From Pseudoxanthomonas suwonensis (GTDB lineage Bacteria; Pseudomonadota; Gammaproteobacteria; Xanthomonadales; Xanthomonadaceae), in the NCBI RefSeq assembly GCF_000972865.1, contig NZ_CP011144.1, forward strand, positions 1,488,001 to 1,552,000: DNA of 64,000 nt, given 5' to 3'. The stretch's first letter is position 1. Each line of letters starts with the position of its first letter. Of the stretch, positions 54,187-63,197 are shown one piece after another. The position numbers and the translations under genes are program-made. The notes beneath the pieces are model-generated. The model was given only the letters and a program-made list of their open reading frames with translations, searched no databases and was not told where the DNA came from.

Positions 54187-55131
54187 TCACGGGGTCACAG
54201 GAATCGGCGGATCCTGATACGGAACCTCCGCAGCTGAGACGCGAAAGTAGATTCGATAAGCACCATCCCCCTTTACGTCCAAAGTGTAGTTGTACTTGAT
54301 TCCCTTCGGTCCGGTCTTGAGCTTGGCGACAAACTCTTCCTGGGATAGTGCTGCGAGCTTCTTAAGATCACTGACGTTAATCTCGCAACTACTATAGCCA
54401 ACCGCATCATCCTCAACTAGGGAAGCGATCCCGAAGGAAAGCACCTCGATGAAGAGCTGGAACTCGGGAGACCCTAGAATTCCAGCCGACTCCGTGCCGG
54501 CATCAAGCGCATTTCCAATTGCCTGGCTTATTTGCTTTGCCTTCTCCCGCAGATATCCCTCTATTTCTTTCGCGACCTTATCGGGATCCCCCGAGTCCTC
54601 CTCATACGCGAATATAGCGACTTTGATCCCTGTTCCACCAATCAGCATCCCGTTCTTCCATACCGTCCTTGTGTCTGCAAAGACATAACCTCTTTTGTGA
54701 TCCTCCCCAGGGACCTTAATAAACTGCGAAGCAACGAGCTTGTCGGCGTTCTCGTCATCACCGAATTCTGGCGCCAGCGTCACCACCGACATAACCATGT
54801 AGGGCTCGTCATATGTTTCATTTGTTTCAACTATCTCAAGCCCAACGAACTGAACGATAATTCTGAACGCCACCTTCGGCGTGGCCTTAAATTCACGCAC
54901 TTCGATCCCACCGAGATCCGTAGTAAGGAAATATCCGTATTCGGTGGGGGCTATCGGGCCACTTGCCGCCCCGAGCAGGCCGAACTCGTTATAGTGTTTG
55001 CGATGACACTCTCTAGCCACGACTGAAGCCAACAGCGCGCGTGCGCTGTCAACGCCATGGACGTTGGCTTGGCCTTGCAATCCCTGGCTTACAACCAACG
55101 GGGCCAAGCTTCTGATGGATAGTGCTGTCAT
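54187..55131 (-). CDS. Unknown protein in a low-GC island, 314 aa
   Basis: No family recognised. The protein is acidic and soluble-looking, with no convincing signal peptide and no transmembrane helix. Residues ~55-185 appear beta-rich (YGYFLTTDLGGIEVREF, VAFRIIVQFVGLEIVE, YMVMSVVTLAPEF, GTGIKVAIFAYEED), then a helical segment (DKVAKEIEGYLREKAKQISQ), and a C-terminal beta-rich part (YSSCEINVSDLKKL, KYNYTLDVKGDGAYRIYFRV). GC is clearly lower than in neighbours, suggesting acquisition. It follows another low-GC gene by 135 bp on the same strand. The ATG at 55131 is preferred; the longer frame has no support. Confidence 0.65.
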   Translation of the reverse strand: MTALSIRSLAPLVVSQGLQGQANVHGVDSARALLASVVARECHRKHYNEFGLLGAASGPIAPTEYGYFLTTDLGGIEVREFKATPKVAFRIIVQFVGLEIVETNETYDEPYMVMSVVTLAPEFGDDENADKLVASQFIKVPGEDHKRGYVFADTRTVWKNGMLIGGTGIKVAIFAYEEDSGDPDKVAKEIEGYLREKAKQISQAIGNALDAGTESAGILGSPEFQLFIEVLSFGIASLVEDDAVGYSSCEINVSDLKKLAALSQEEFVAKLKTGPKGIKYNYTLDVKGDGAYRIYFRVSAAEVPYQDPPIPVTP

Positions 55132-55266
55132 GGATTTCTTCTCGCATCTGTTGGCACTATGCAATCGACTGGAAGACTCCTTTCGCTTGCTTGCTGTAAG
55201 CATAGAGTCCAAGTCAACCGGCATTGCCGAGTGAGGGCGCCAAGAGTGATTCCGGTGGCGAATGGA

Positions 55267-55716
55267 TCAAATGGTTCCTTCCACTGCTTTTCCGTGAGAG
55301 ATGGGGACCCAATATGATCCGGACTTTCCTGAAACGGTCGCTGCCGATGAAGGACCGATACAAAGCCATAGCGTGACTTGCATACCCAGATGCTTCCCCT
55401 CGATCACAGTACGACTATCAGTGACGATTAGATCGCCAATCGTTCCGTCTTTCGGCAGCTGCCGGCTTTGCTGAAGGGTAGCGAGGTTAATTCGGGCGTT
55501 GCGAATGCTGACTCCACCCGTGTAATCCCCATTAAAGTTCACAACCAAGCGATCACCATTGGCATGCACCAGTGCCCTGCGATGGCTTCCTTTCGCGCCT
55601 CCACGACGCTGCTTGGAGTCAAGATGTAGATCGGCACCGTTTACTTTCAGTGCACTGGCATCGATAGATACCCAACTCTTGTCGGGACCATCATCCAGGC
55701 GGACATCGGTATTCAT
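55267..55716 (-). CDS. Unknown protein in a low-GC island, 149 aa
   Basis: No family recognised. It is basic in the middle (KQRRGGAKGSHRRALVHANG) and beta-rich elsewhere (DRLVVNFNGDYTGGVSI, GTIGDLIVTDSRTVIEG, LGMQVTLWLCIGPSS). No signal peptide. AGGAG lies seven bases before the ATG at 55716, a better signal than for the next in-frame upstream ATG. It is first of a two-gene unit with the 314-aa protein, and shares its low GC. A two-component toxin/immunity or defence role is possible for such a pair, but nothing in the sequence proves it. Confidence 0.6.
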   Translation of the reverse strand: MNTDVRLDDGPDKSWVSIDASALKVNGADLHLDSKQRRGGAKGSHRRALVHANGDRLVVNFNGDYTGGVSIRNARINLATLQQSRQLPKDGTIGDLIVTDSRTVIEGKHLGMQVTLWLCIGPSSAATVSGKSGSYWVPISHGKAVEGTI

Positions 55717-55790
55717 TTCTATCTCCTTGCAGTTGTGTTGTGATCCATCTATCCGGATCGGTGCGTTCAACCGCTACTGGCTATGCGCCG

Positions 55791-56501
55791 TCAGAAGCGG
55801 TAGCGCAGGCCGACGTCGAGGTTGTGGCCGGAGGTCTCCCGGCTGATCCGCTCGCCGCGCATGTCCACGGTCTCGGCGTCGGCGGCCTCGAACCAGCGGT
55901 AGCGCACGGTCAGCGCCAGCTTCGGGTTGAAGTCGTAGGCGATGCCGGCGATGAGCTGGTAGGCCAGCACCGTGTCGTCACCGTCGATCATCTTCATCGG
56001 CGGCACGGTCGGCGGCGCGGGGGCCGGGCGGCCGAAGGCGTAGAGGGTGACGTCGGCCCAGCCGGCGCCGAAACCGAGGTGCGGGTTCCAGCGGTTGTCG
56101 GCCAGGTCCAGGTGGGTGTTGACCATGTAGCGGGTGACGTCGAACCGGCCTTCCTGCGGGCGGGTGACCTGGACCGGCGAGACCGTCGTGTAGCTGTCGC
56201 CGTCGTTGCGGGTGGTGCCGACCTCGGCCTCCACCCGGAACCGCCCGGACCGGTAGCCGAAGGCCAGCAGCCCGCCCCAGCCGTCGTCGACGCTGTTGAC
56301 CAGGTGCAGGGTGGTGGGCGGCACACCCGGGAACGCGGCGTTGGCCACGGTGCCGGCCGAATCCTTGGGCATCGACCAGGTCAGCGCGCCCTCCACGTAC
56401 CAGCCGTCCGTCCGCTCCTGCGCCTGCGCGGCACCGGCCGCCAGCATCGCCAGTCCGCCCAGCGCGATCGCGCGGACACCGGATTCCAGGTAAGCGTTCA
56501 T
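55791..56501 (-). CDS. Outer-membrane beta-barrel protein, 236 aa
   Basis: Exported protein with a signal peptide (to GAAQAQE, ~29), then an eight-stranded-type barrel: alternating strands such as GWYVEGALTWSMP, FRVEAEVGTTRND, ALTVRYRWFEAAD and the C-terminal GHNLDVGLRYRF with terminal Phe. It resembles OmpA-like/surface-antigen barrels of unknown function (opacity-type fold). The ATG at 56501 begins the signal peptide; the long upstream frame is not real. It is divergent from a CadC-like regulator gene across 238 bp, suggesting that this regulator may control it. Confidence 0.82.
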   Translation of the reverse strand: MNAYLESGVRAIALGGLAMLAAGAAQAQERTDGWYVEGALTWSMPKDSAGTVANAAFPGVPPTTLHLVNSVDDGWGGLLAFGYRSGRFRVEAEVGTTRNDGDSYTTVSPVQVTRPQEGRFDVTRYMVNTHLDLADNRWNPHLGFGAGWADVTLYAFGRPAPAPPTVPPMKMIDGDDTVLAYQLIAGIAYDFNPKLALTVRYRWFEAADAETVDMRGERISRETSGHNLDVGLRYRF

Positions 56502-56739
56502 CGTTTCGTCTCCTTGGCAGGTCGGGACGCGCAACGTGCGCATCCACCACGCCGATCCTTGGCGCGCGGGCGCGGCGCGGAAACACGCCCGACCTGATGG
56601 ATCACTGATGGTTGGCTGACATGTCGGGCATCGGCGGCGCCGGGCGACGCCGCAGCCTCCCGCCGGCCGCATGGCACCGTCGCATCGTCGGTGATACCGT
56701 CTGCCGCCCAGGGAAACCACGGAAGCCGGGGAGCCATCG

Positions 56740-58719
56740 ATGGCGAAGCCGTCCGACGCGTCCGCCGAACCGGTCGTGCTGGCCCGCGTCCCCGCGTTCC
56801 GCCTCGGCGCGGTCCAGGTCGATCCGCCGCTGCTGCAGGCGGTGTGCGGCGACCGCAGCGAGACCCTGGAACCGCGGGTGATGCAGGTGCTGGTCGCCCT
56901 GGCCGAGGCCCGCGGCCGGATCGTCACCCGCGATGAACTGATCGCCCGCTGCTGGGACGGCCGCGTGGTCGGCGAAGGCGCCATCCACCGGGTGACCTCG
57001 CGGATCCGCCACCTGGCCGCCGATCTGGGCGGCGGGTCGTTCCAGCTCGAGAACATTCCCCGGGTCGGCTATCGCCTCCTCGAGGACGGACGTCCGCTTC
57101 CGCCGGCGGACCGTGCAGCGGACGTCGACACGCCGGCGGCCGGGACGGCGCAGGCCGGTGCAGCGGATCCCGCGGCGCCTGGGCCTGCGGCGGACGCCGG
57201 GACCCCGCGGCGCCCGCGCCGGATCCCGGTGCTGGCCGTGCTGGCCACGGTGCTGGCCCTGCTGGCCACCGCGGTGTGGTGGCCGCATCCGCCGGCGCAG
57301 TCGCTGCCGGACGCCCGGCCGATGCCCGCGCTGGCGGTGCTGCCGTTCCGCACGCTGGCTCCCGGCGCGCGCGACGAGCTGCTGGAACAGGGCATGGCCG
57401 AGACCCTGATCGCGCAGCTGTCCGCCTCCGACGCGATCCGCGTGCACGCGCTCGGATCGGCGCAGCGGCTGGCCATGCAGAACCCCGATCCGCTGCGGGT
57501 CGCGCAGGCGCTGCAGGCCGACTACGTGGTCGACGGCACCGTCCAGGCCCGCCAGGACCGGGTCCGGGTCAACGTGCGCCTGCTGTCGATGCCGCAGGGC
57601 ACCGTGGCCTGGAGCGACACCTTCGACGCCGACGCCGGTGCGGTATTCGGCCTGCAGGATGACATTGCCGGCGCCGTCTCGCAGGCACTGGCGCTGAAGC
57701 TGCCCGCGCCGTCGCTGGCGCACCGCAGTCCCTGCGACGGCGGCGACGCCGCGCTCTACCGGCAGTACCTGGGCGCGCGCCACCTGCTGCACGCGCCGAC
57801 GCCCGAGCGCCTGCACCGCGCGATCGCCATGTTCCGCCAGATCCTGGAACGCGACCCGCTGTGCGCGCGCGCCTGGGCCGGCCAGGCCTTCGCCTGGCGC
57901 ACGCTGGCCATCATCGGCGAGAACCCGCCCGCGCAGAGTTTCCCGCTCGCCGAGGCGGCGATCGAGCATGCGCTGGCGCTGGATCCAAACCTGGTCGAGG
58001 CGCACGCCGAGATCGGCTTCAAGCGGTTCTGGTTCGACTGGGACTGGGCCGGTGCCGAACAGGCACTGCAGCGCGCCATCGCGCTCAACCCCAGCTCCGT
58101 CGACGCGCGGCGCGCCTATGCGCACCTGCTCAGCAACCTCGGCGAGGGCGAGCGCGCCCTGGAGCAGATGGAACTGGCGCGGCGGCTCGATCCGATGTCG
58201 CCGCTGAACAACGCCCTGTACGGCCAGTTCATGGCCGCGGCCGGGCGCGCCGACCAGGCCCGGCACCAGCTCGACCACACCTTGCAGCTGGCGCCGGACT
58301 TCTGGATCGCGTTGCTGCACCTGGGCGGCATGGAAATGCAGCGCGGCGATTTCGAGGCCGCCATCGCCAGCCTGACCCGCGCCACCGAGCACTCGGGTCG
58401 CAATGCCGTGGCGCTGAGCGCGCTGGCCAGCGCCCATGCGAAGGCCGGGCAGCGCGACCGTGCCGAGGCGATCCTGCGCGAACTCGAGCAGCGCGCGGCC
58501 ACCAGCTACGTGCGGCCGTCGCGCCTGGCGGCGGTGGAGGTGGCGCTGGGCCGGCACGAACGCGCGCTGGACCTGCTGGAACAGGCCTACAGGGAACGCG
58601 ACCTGGGACTGACCTTCCTGCGCGTCGACTCGGGCTGGAACCCGCTGCGCCAGGAACCGCGCTTCATCGCGCTGTCGGAGCGCATGGGGCTGTATGCCGA
58701 GCATGCGGTGGGCTGGTGA
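56740..58719 (+). CDS. CadC/ToxR-like transcriptional regulator with TPR region, 659 aa
   Basis: Membrane-bound regulator. The N-terminal OmpR-type winged helix (~20-115; VLVALAEARGRIVTRDELI, GAIHRVTSRIRHLAADLGGG) is followed by a flexible Ala/Pro linker, one transmembrane helix (~165-184), a TolB/FlgO-like periplasmic domain (~190-310; ALAVLPFRTLAPGARDELLE, ADYVVDGTVQARQDRVRV) and TPR-like repeats to the end (~330-640). Proteins of this layout sense periplasmic or envelope signals and activate neighbouring genes. The ATG at 56740 fits. Its probable target is the divergent barrel gene. Confidence 0.88.
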   Translation: MAKPSDASAEPVVLARVPAFRLGAVQVDPPLLQAVCGDRSETLEPRVMQVLVALAEARGRIVTRDELIARCWDGRVVGEGAIHRVTSRIRHLAADLGGGSFQLENIPRVGYRLLEDGRPLPPADRAADVDTPAAGTAQAGAADPAAPGPAADAGTPRRPRRIPVLAVLATVLALLATAVWWPHPPAQSLPDARPMPALAVLPFRTLAPGARDELLEQGMAETLIAQLSASDAIRVHALGSAQRLAMQNPDPLRVAQALQADYVVDGTVQARQDRVRVNVRLLSMPQGTVAWSDTFDADAGAVFGLQDDIAGAVSQALALKLPAPSLAHRSPCDGGDAALYRQYLGARHLLHAPTPERLHRAIAMFRQILERDPLCARAWAGQAFAWRTLAIIGENPPAQSFPLAEAAIEHALALDPNLVEAHAEIGFKRFWFDWDWAGAEQALQRAIALNPSSVDARRAYAHLLSNLGEGERALEQMELARRLDPMSPLNNALYGQFMAAAGRADQARHQLDHTLQLAPDFWIALLHLGGMEMQRGDFEAAIASLTRATEHSGRNAVALSALASAHAKAGQRDRAEAILRELEQRAATSYVRPSRLAAVEVALGRHERALDLLEQAYRERDLGLTFLRVDSGWNPLRQEPRFIALSERMGLYAEHAVGW

Positions 58720-58780
58720 ATGCCTCCGGCGCGGTCCGCTGCATTTCGACGGGCCGTCCAGGCGGCAGTCCGGTCATTCG

Positions 58781-59705
58781 CTGCAGGAGCCGGGTTCGGC
58801 CGGCGACCGGGCGCCGTCGGCACAGGCGACGCCCTCGTGGTTCCGACGCCCGTGTCGCCGACTGAAGTCAGCTCCTACAGAGAGCGACCACGACGCAGCT
58901 GTTGTAGGAGCCGGGTTCAGCCGGCGACGCGGCGCCGCCGGCACAGGCGACGCCCTCATGGTTCCGACGCCCGTGTCGCCGACTGAAGTCGGCTCCTACA
59001 GAGAGCGGTCGCGACGCAGCTGTTGTAGGAGCCGGGTTCAGCCGGCGACGCGGCGCCGCCGGCACAGGCGACGCCCTCATGGTTCCGACGCCCGTGTCGC
59101 CGACTGAAGTCAGCTCCTACAGAAGAGCGGCCGCGCCGCGGCTGTTGCAGGAGCCGGGTTCAGCCGGCGACACGACGCCGTCGGCACAGGCGACGCCCTC
59201 ATGGTTCCGACGCCCGCGTCGCCGACTGAAGTCAGCTCCTACAGAGAGCGACCACGACGCAGCTGTTGTAGGAGCCGGGTTCAGCCGGCGACACGACGCC
59301 GCCGGCACAGGCGACGCCCTCATGGTCCCGACGCCCGTGTCGCCGACTGAAGTCAGCTCCTACAGAGAGCGGCCACGACGCAGCTGTTGTAGGAGCCTGG
59401 TTCAGCCGGCGACGCGACGCCGTCGGCACAGGCGACGCCCTCATGGTCCCGACACCCGTGTCGCCGACTGAAGTCAGCTCCTACAGAGAGCGACCACGAC
59501 GCAGCTGTTGTAGGAGCCGGGTTCAGCCGGCGACGCGGCGCCGCCGGCACAGGCGACGCCCTCATGGTTCCGACGCCCGTGTCGCCGACTGAAGTCAGCT
59601 CCTACAGAGAGCGGCCGCGCCGCGGCTGTTGCAGGAGCCGGGTTCAGCCGGCGACACGACGACGCCGGCACAGGCGACGCCCTCGTGATTCCGACGCCCG
59701 TGTCG
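58781..59705. repeat. REP/BIME-like array, seven units plus one truncated
   Basis: Eight palindromic units with a period of 120-122 bp fill the 987-bp gap after the CadC-like gene. Left arms are GCCGG-GTTCAG-CCGGC (first copy TTCGGC), right arms mostly GCCGAC-TGAA-GTCAGC. Linkers alternate agagcgaccacgacgcagctgt-like and agagcggccgcgcc-like versions, which allows duplication steps to be traced. The last unit stops abruptly at TGTCG, where the stop codon of the next gene begins. Confidence 0.93.
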
Positions 59706-59706
59706 A

Positions 59707-59988
59707 TCAAGACGGCGACAGGGAAGCGGTGCGGCCCGCCGTTTCCGCATCGGCCCGATAGCCGGCCGCTTCCCGTTCCAGCCAGGCCGGCAGGTCCCGA
59801 CGCCGTACCCGCTCGCGCCTGGACTGGGCCAGCCGCTCCAGCATCCACGCCCGCTTGCCGGAATCCTCGCCGGCCAGCGACAGCGCCAGGTCGCGGTCCA
59901 TCCAGCGCCGGACCAGCAGGTACAGCACCACGTGCAGGGCGAGCGCCGGCACGGTGACCGCGGCCACGATCAGGTAGTCGATGTTCAC
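59707..59988 (-). CDS. Small membrane protein, 93 aa
   Basis: Unknown function. One N-terminal transmembrane helix (YLIVAAVTVPALALHVVLYLL) followed by a charged cytoplasmic segment rich in Arg/Glu (RRWMDRDLALSL, RLAQSRRERVRRRDLPAWLE). It begins 21 bp after the stop of the lipoprotein gene, suggesting an operon. Its last codons touch the truncated end of the repeat array, so the C-terminal end may have been changed by the repeat. Confidence 0.65.
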   Translation of the reverse strand: MNIDYLIVAAVTVPALALHVVLYLLVRRWMDRDLALSLAGEDSGKRAWMLERLAQSRRERVRRRDLPAWLEREAAGYRADAETAGRTASLSPS

Positions 59989-60009
59989 GACGGCTCGCCG
60001 CGGCGCGGC

Positions 60010-60750
60010 TCAATCCCAGCCCGGCATCTGGCTGCCGTCCAGGCCACCGACCTCGAACGTGGCGGTGCGGGTGCCGCCGGCCTTCACCGGGAACTCGACC
60101 TGCAACCGCTGCGCCTGGCGCATCTGCCTCCACAGGCCGCGGTAGTCTTCGATGAACATGGCGATGGCCTCGTCGGTCTTCGGCCGCCACGCGGACATCG
60201 ACTTCGGCGCCGCGTCGTCGAACGTCACCCGGACCTTGCAGCCGCCGTAGCAATTGAAGTCCCCGCCCTGCAGCACCAGGTAGGCGCTGCGCTTCCACTC
60301 GGGATGGTCGCGGATCACCAGCTGCACCGTGGCCGGCGCGCTGCCGCCGGTATCGACCGGCTCGGCGCTGAGGATCGCCGCCGTACGCTGCTCGCCCTTG
60401 CCGGCAGCCACCCGCGCGTAGTTCCAAAGCGCGGCCAGCCGGCGCTGCTCGCGCGCGGCCTCGGCCCGGGCGGCGACCTCGGCCAGCGCGGGCTCGACCT
60501 CCGCCGCGGCCGGCGTGCCGGGGTACTGCGCCAGCAGCGCGGCGCCGTGTACGCGGGCCAGTTCCCAGTTGTTGGCGGCCACCGCCGCGTCGTACTCACG
60601 CTGCAGCTGCGCGGCGGCCTGCTCCTTCGCCTGTGCCTCGGCCGCCAGCTGCGCCTGGCGCTGGGCCTCGCGGTCGGTGCAGGCGGTGGCGGCGAGCGCG
60701 GCGGCCGCCAGCAGCATGGCACGAGCCAAGCGGGACGTGGTCGGGGTCAT
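60010..60750 (-). CDS. Predicted periplasmic lipoprotein, 246 aa
   Basis: A signal peptide with a possible lipobox (LAATAC) is followed by a helical, Ala/Gln/Glu-rich region (~30-110) that may form a coiled coil. The C-terminal beta-rich domain (~130-246) contains the cysteine pair FNCYGGCKV, conserved-looking and likely metal- or disulfide-linked. Function unknown. The ATG at 60750 starts the signal peptide; the longer frame enters a repeat element. The small membrane protein gene follows. Confidence 0.7.
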   Translation of the reverse strand: MTPTTSRLARAMLLAAAALAATACTDREAQRQAQLAAEAQAKEQAAAQLQREYDAAVAANNWELARVHGAALLAQYPGTPAAAEVEPALAEVAARAEAAREQRRLAALWNYARVAAGKGEQRTAAILSAEPVDTGGSAPATVQLVIRDHPEWKRSAYLVLQGGDFNCYGGCKVRVTFDDAAPKSMSAWRPKTDEAIAMFIEDYRGLWRQMRQAQRLQVEFPVKAGGTRTATFEVGGLDGSQMPGWD

Positions 60751-60792
60751 GGCCGTGCTCCTGTACGGAAGGTCGCGATGCAGTTCGATTCC

Positions 60793-60876
60793 CGTCATCC
60801 CCGCGGAGGCGGGGATCCAGTGACTTCAAGCTTCGCTGGCTAAAGTCACCGGGTTCCCGCCTGCGCGGGAACGACG
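60793..60876. repeat. Inverted-repeat element of the GGGGACCCAG family
   Basis: Arms cgtcatccccgcggagg and its partner at 60846-60876 flank about 20 bp (CTTCAAGCTTCGCTGGCTAA). It lies in the 144-bp gap between the lipoprotein gene and the aminopeptidase stop codon and could act as a bidirectional terminator hairpin. Confidence 0.8.
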
Positions 60877-60894
60877 GCATTGCAATAAGCGTTG

Positions 60895-62865
60895 CTACGG
60901 TTGCCCGGACTGTTCCGGAGTTTCAGCAGCGGCCCGGCCCGGCAAGACAGCACCGGCCCTGGCCAGCACCGCCTCGACCGAGGCGGTGGTGATCGGGTGG
61001 TAGCCCGGACGGGCGCGCTCGAATGCCTCGCGGGCGAAGGCCAGGCCGTCCGGCGTCTTCGCCAGTTCCTCGTAGATCGGCAGGATCAGCTTGCGCCGGC
61101 CGACGCGCTCGATGAACTCGCCCGCTGCCGGGCGCGCCTCCAGGTAGCCGCTGCGCAGCGCCAGCGGGTACCAGCGCATGGCGATCTCGCCATTCGGCGT
61201 GCCGCTGAATCCGTAGGCAGCGTCGAGCTGGGCCAGCTGTTCCGGCTTGAGCGTGTTGCCCATGCCTTCCAGGAAGTGCACCCAGGCCTGGGTGCCCCAG
61301 TCGACGGTGATCTGCGGGTTGGGCAGCTGGGCGCTGCCGCGCCAGGCGATGCGCGCGGTGTCGACGTTGGAGAACATGCGCGACCTGGCCGGGGGGGCGA
61401 ATGCCGGGATGCCCGGCTGGTTGAGCCAGGCATCCAGTTCTTCCGGGAGCACCGCGTTGGGATTCTTCGGCAGCAGGTTCTGCTTCAGGTACGCGACGAA
61501 CTGGTCGGTGTCTGCGCTCTGGAAGGCGTGGTCGTCGAACCAGCCGCGCAGGAACGGATCGAACACCTCGCGGCCGAAGCGCTGCTCCAGGAACTGCAGG
61601 AACCAGGCGCCCTTGACGTAGGCCACCTCGCTCAGCGCCTCGTCCGGGTCACGCTCGGCCAGCGGCGGCAGGGCCAAGGCCTGGTCGGCCGGGCTCATGC
61701 CGGCCAGGTCCTTCTTCAGCCCGGCCTGGTCGATCTGGCGCTCCATCTCGGCCATCTCCTCGCCGTACAGCGCCTCGGTGATGCGGCCCTGCACGTAGGT
61801 GGTGAAGCCTTCGTTGAGCCAGATGTCCTTCCAGGTGGCGTTGGTCACCAGGTTGCCGGACCAGCTGTGCGCCAGTTCATGGGCAATCAGCGAGACCAGC
61901 GACTTGTCGCCGACGATGACGGTCGGGGTGATGAAGCTCAGGCGCGGGTTCTCCATGCCGCCGAACGGGAACGACGGCGGCAGCACCAGCATGTCGTAAC
62001 GCTCCCAGCGGTACGGGCCATACAGCTTCTCGGTGGCGGCGATCATCTGCTCGGTATCGGCGAACTCGGCGGTGGCGCGCTCGACCATCGCCGGCTCGGC
62101 CCACACGCCGCTGCGCGCGGAGATCGGCTTGAACACCAGGTCGCCGGCGGCGATCGCCAGCAGGTACGACGGGATCGGCTGCGGCATCGAGAACACGTAC
62201 TCGCCGTCACGCACCGCGGCCGGGTCGTTGTCGGCGCTCATCAGCACCATCACGTCGGGCCGGGTGTTGACCCTGGCGCTGTAGGTGAAGCGCACGCTCG
62301 GGGTGTCCTGCAGCGGCACCCAGCTGCGCGCGTGGATCGCCTGCGACTGGCTGAACATGAAGGGCAACTCCTTGCCCTCGGTCATCGACGGCTCCAGCCA
62401 CTGCAGGCCCGAGGCGGTCGGCGCGGTGTGGTAGCTGACGCGGATGCGCGGGTTGCGCTGCGGCGCCTCGATGGTCAGCTTGCTGCCGAACACCGGATCG
62501 GCGTCAGCCAGCGTGAACGGCAGCGGTGCCCAGGCGCCGTCGGCCTCGCCGTCGACCTGCCGGATGGTCAGCTCGCGGGTGTCGAGCACCAGCGCGGTGG
62601 CCTTGGGATCGGTCCAGTCCAAGGTGTAGGTGGCGGTGCCGGCCAGCTGCTTCTGGTCGAAGTCCAGGTTCAGGTCCAGGGCCAGGTCGGTGATCCGGAC
62701 CTTGCCGGGCTCGGCGTAGGAGCTTTCGTCGTGGCGGCGCGCGGAAGCGGGGGCTTCCCTGGCGGGCTTGGCGGCGGGCTGGGCGTCGGCCGGACCGGCC
62801 TTGTCGCCGGAGCAGCCGCTGGTGGCGGCGATCATGGCAAGGGAGAACAGGAGGGGAAAGCGCAT
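60895..62865 (-). CDS. M1 family metallopeptidase lipoprotein, 656 aa
   Basis: Predicted lipoprotein (lipobox TSGC, Cys18) with the M1 aminopeptidase/LTA4-hydrolase fold. The N-terminal beta domain is at ~50-220. The exopeptidase motif GGMEN is at ~298-302, and the zinc site HELAHSW...NEGFT at ~322-350 with a distal Glu. The proton-donor Tyr in EVAYVKGAWF (~410) and a C-terminal helical domain (~500-640) resemble LTA4H-type aminopeptidase B. It likely cleaves N-terminal residues from peptides in the periplasm. The ATG at 62865 begins the signal peptide; the longer frame enters the repeats upstream. Confidence 0.92.
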   Translation of the reverse strand: MRFPLLFSLAMIAATSGCSGDKAGPADAQPAAKPAREAPASARRHDESSYAEPGKVRITDLALDLNLDFDQKQLAGTATYTLDWTDPKATALVLDTRELTIRQVDGEADGAWAPLPFTLADADPVFGSKLTIEAPQRNPRIRVSYHTAPTASGLQWLEPSMTEGKELPFMFSQSQAIHARSWVPLQDTPSVRFTYSARVNTRPDVMVLMSADNDPAAVRDGEYVFSMPQPIPSYLLAIAAGDLVFKPISARSGVWAEPAMVERATAEFADTEQMIAATEKLYGPYRWERYDMLVLPPSFPFGGMENPRLSFITPTVIVGDKSLVSLIAHELAHSWSGNLVTNATWKDIWLNEGFTTYVQGRITEALYGEEMAEMERQIDQAGLKKDLAGMSPADQALALPPLAERDPDEALSEVAYVKGAWFLQFLEQRFGREVFDPFLRGWFDDHAFQSADTDQFVAYLKQNLLPKNPNAVLPEELDAWLNQPGIPAFAPPARSRMFSNVDTARIAWRGSAQLPNPQITVDWGTQAWVHFLEGMGNTLKPEQLAQLDAAYGFSGTPNGEIAMRWYPLALRSGYLEARPAAGEFIERVGRRKLILPIYEELAKTPDGLAFAREAFERARPGYHPITTASVEAVLARAGAVLPGRAAAETPEQSGQP

Positions 62866-63197
62866 GCGGACATGGAGCCTGGATCGGGGAAGCGGGCAGT
62901 TTACCTTGCACGCCCTGTCCGGCCGTTGACGCCCTGCCCGACCCGCGTCGCACTTTCTGCAGGAGCCGGGCTTGCGCGACGCCGTCGACACAGGCGACAT
63001 CCTCATGGTCCCGACGCCCGTGTCGCCGACTGAAGTCAGCTCCTACAGAAGAGCGGCCGCACCGGTGCTGTTGCAGGAGCCGGGTTCAGCCGGCGACCCG
63101 ACGCCGTCGGCCCAGGCGACTCCCTCGTGGTCCCGACGCCCGTGTCGCCAGCAAGCTGGGCTCCAAGGACAGGACCGACCGCGCGTCGCGCGGCACT
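62866..63197. other. Non-coding gap between ubiE and the M1 peptidase gene
   Basis: 332 bp. It holds two REP-like units (62957-63166), the left arm of the first being worn (GGGCTTGCGCGAC). No gene is supported; open frames here are translations of the repeats. Confidence 0.7.
62957..63166. repeat. Two degenerate REP/BIME-like units
   Basis: The unit at 62957-63047 has an intact right arm (GCCGAC-TGAA-GTCAGC, CTCCTACAG) but a shortened left arm. The second, from 63071, has an intact left arm (GGAGCCGGGTTCAGCCGGCG) and a decayed right end (GCCAGCAAGCTGGGCTCC). These look like older copies than those in the arrays. Confidence 0.8.

Noticed and set aside
58720..59761. Many 60-130 codon frames reading MRASPVP... 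or MVPTPVSPTEVSSY... in the repeat arrays
   Set aside because: They are translations of the GTAGGAGC repeats; identical peptides recur at 19.8, 34.9, 42.1, 58.9 and 63.0 kb wherever the repeat occurs.
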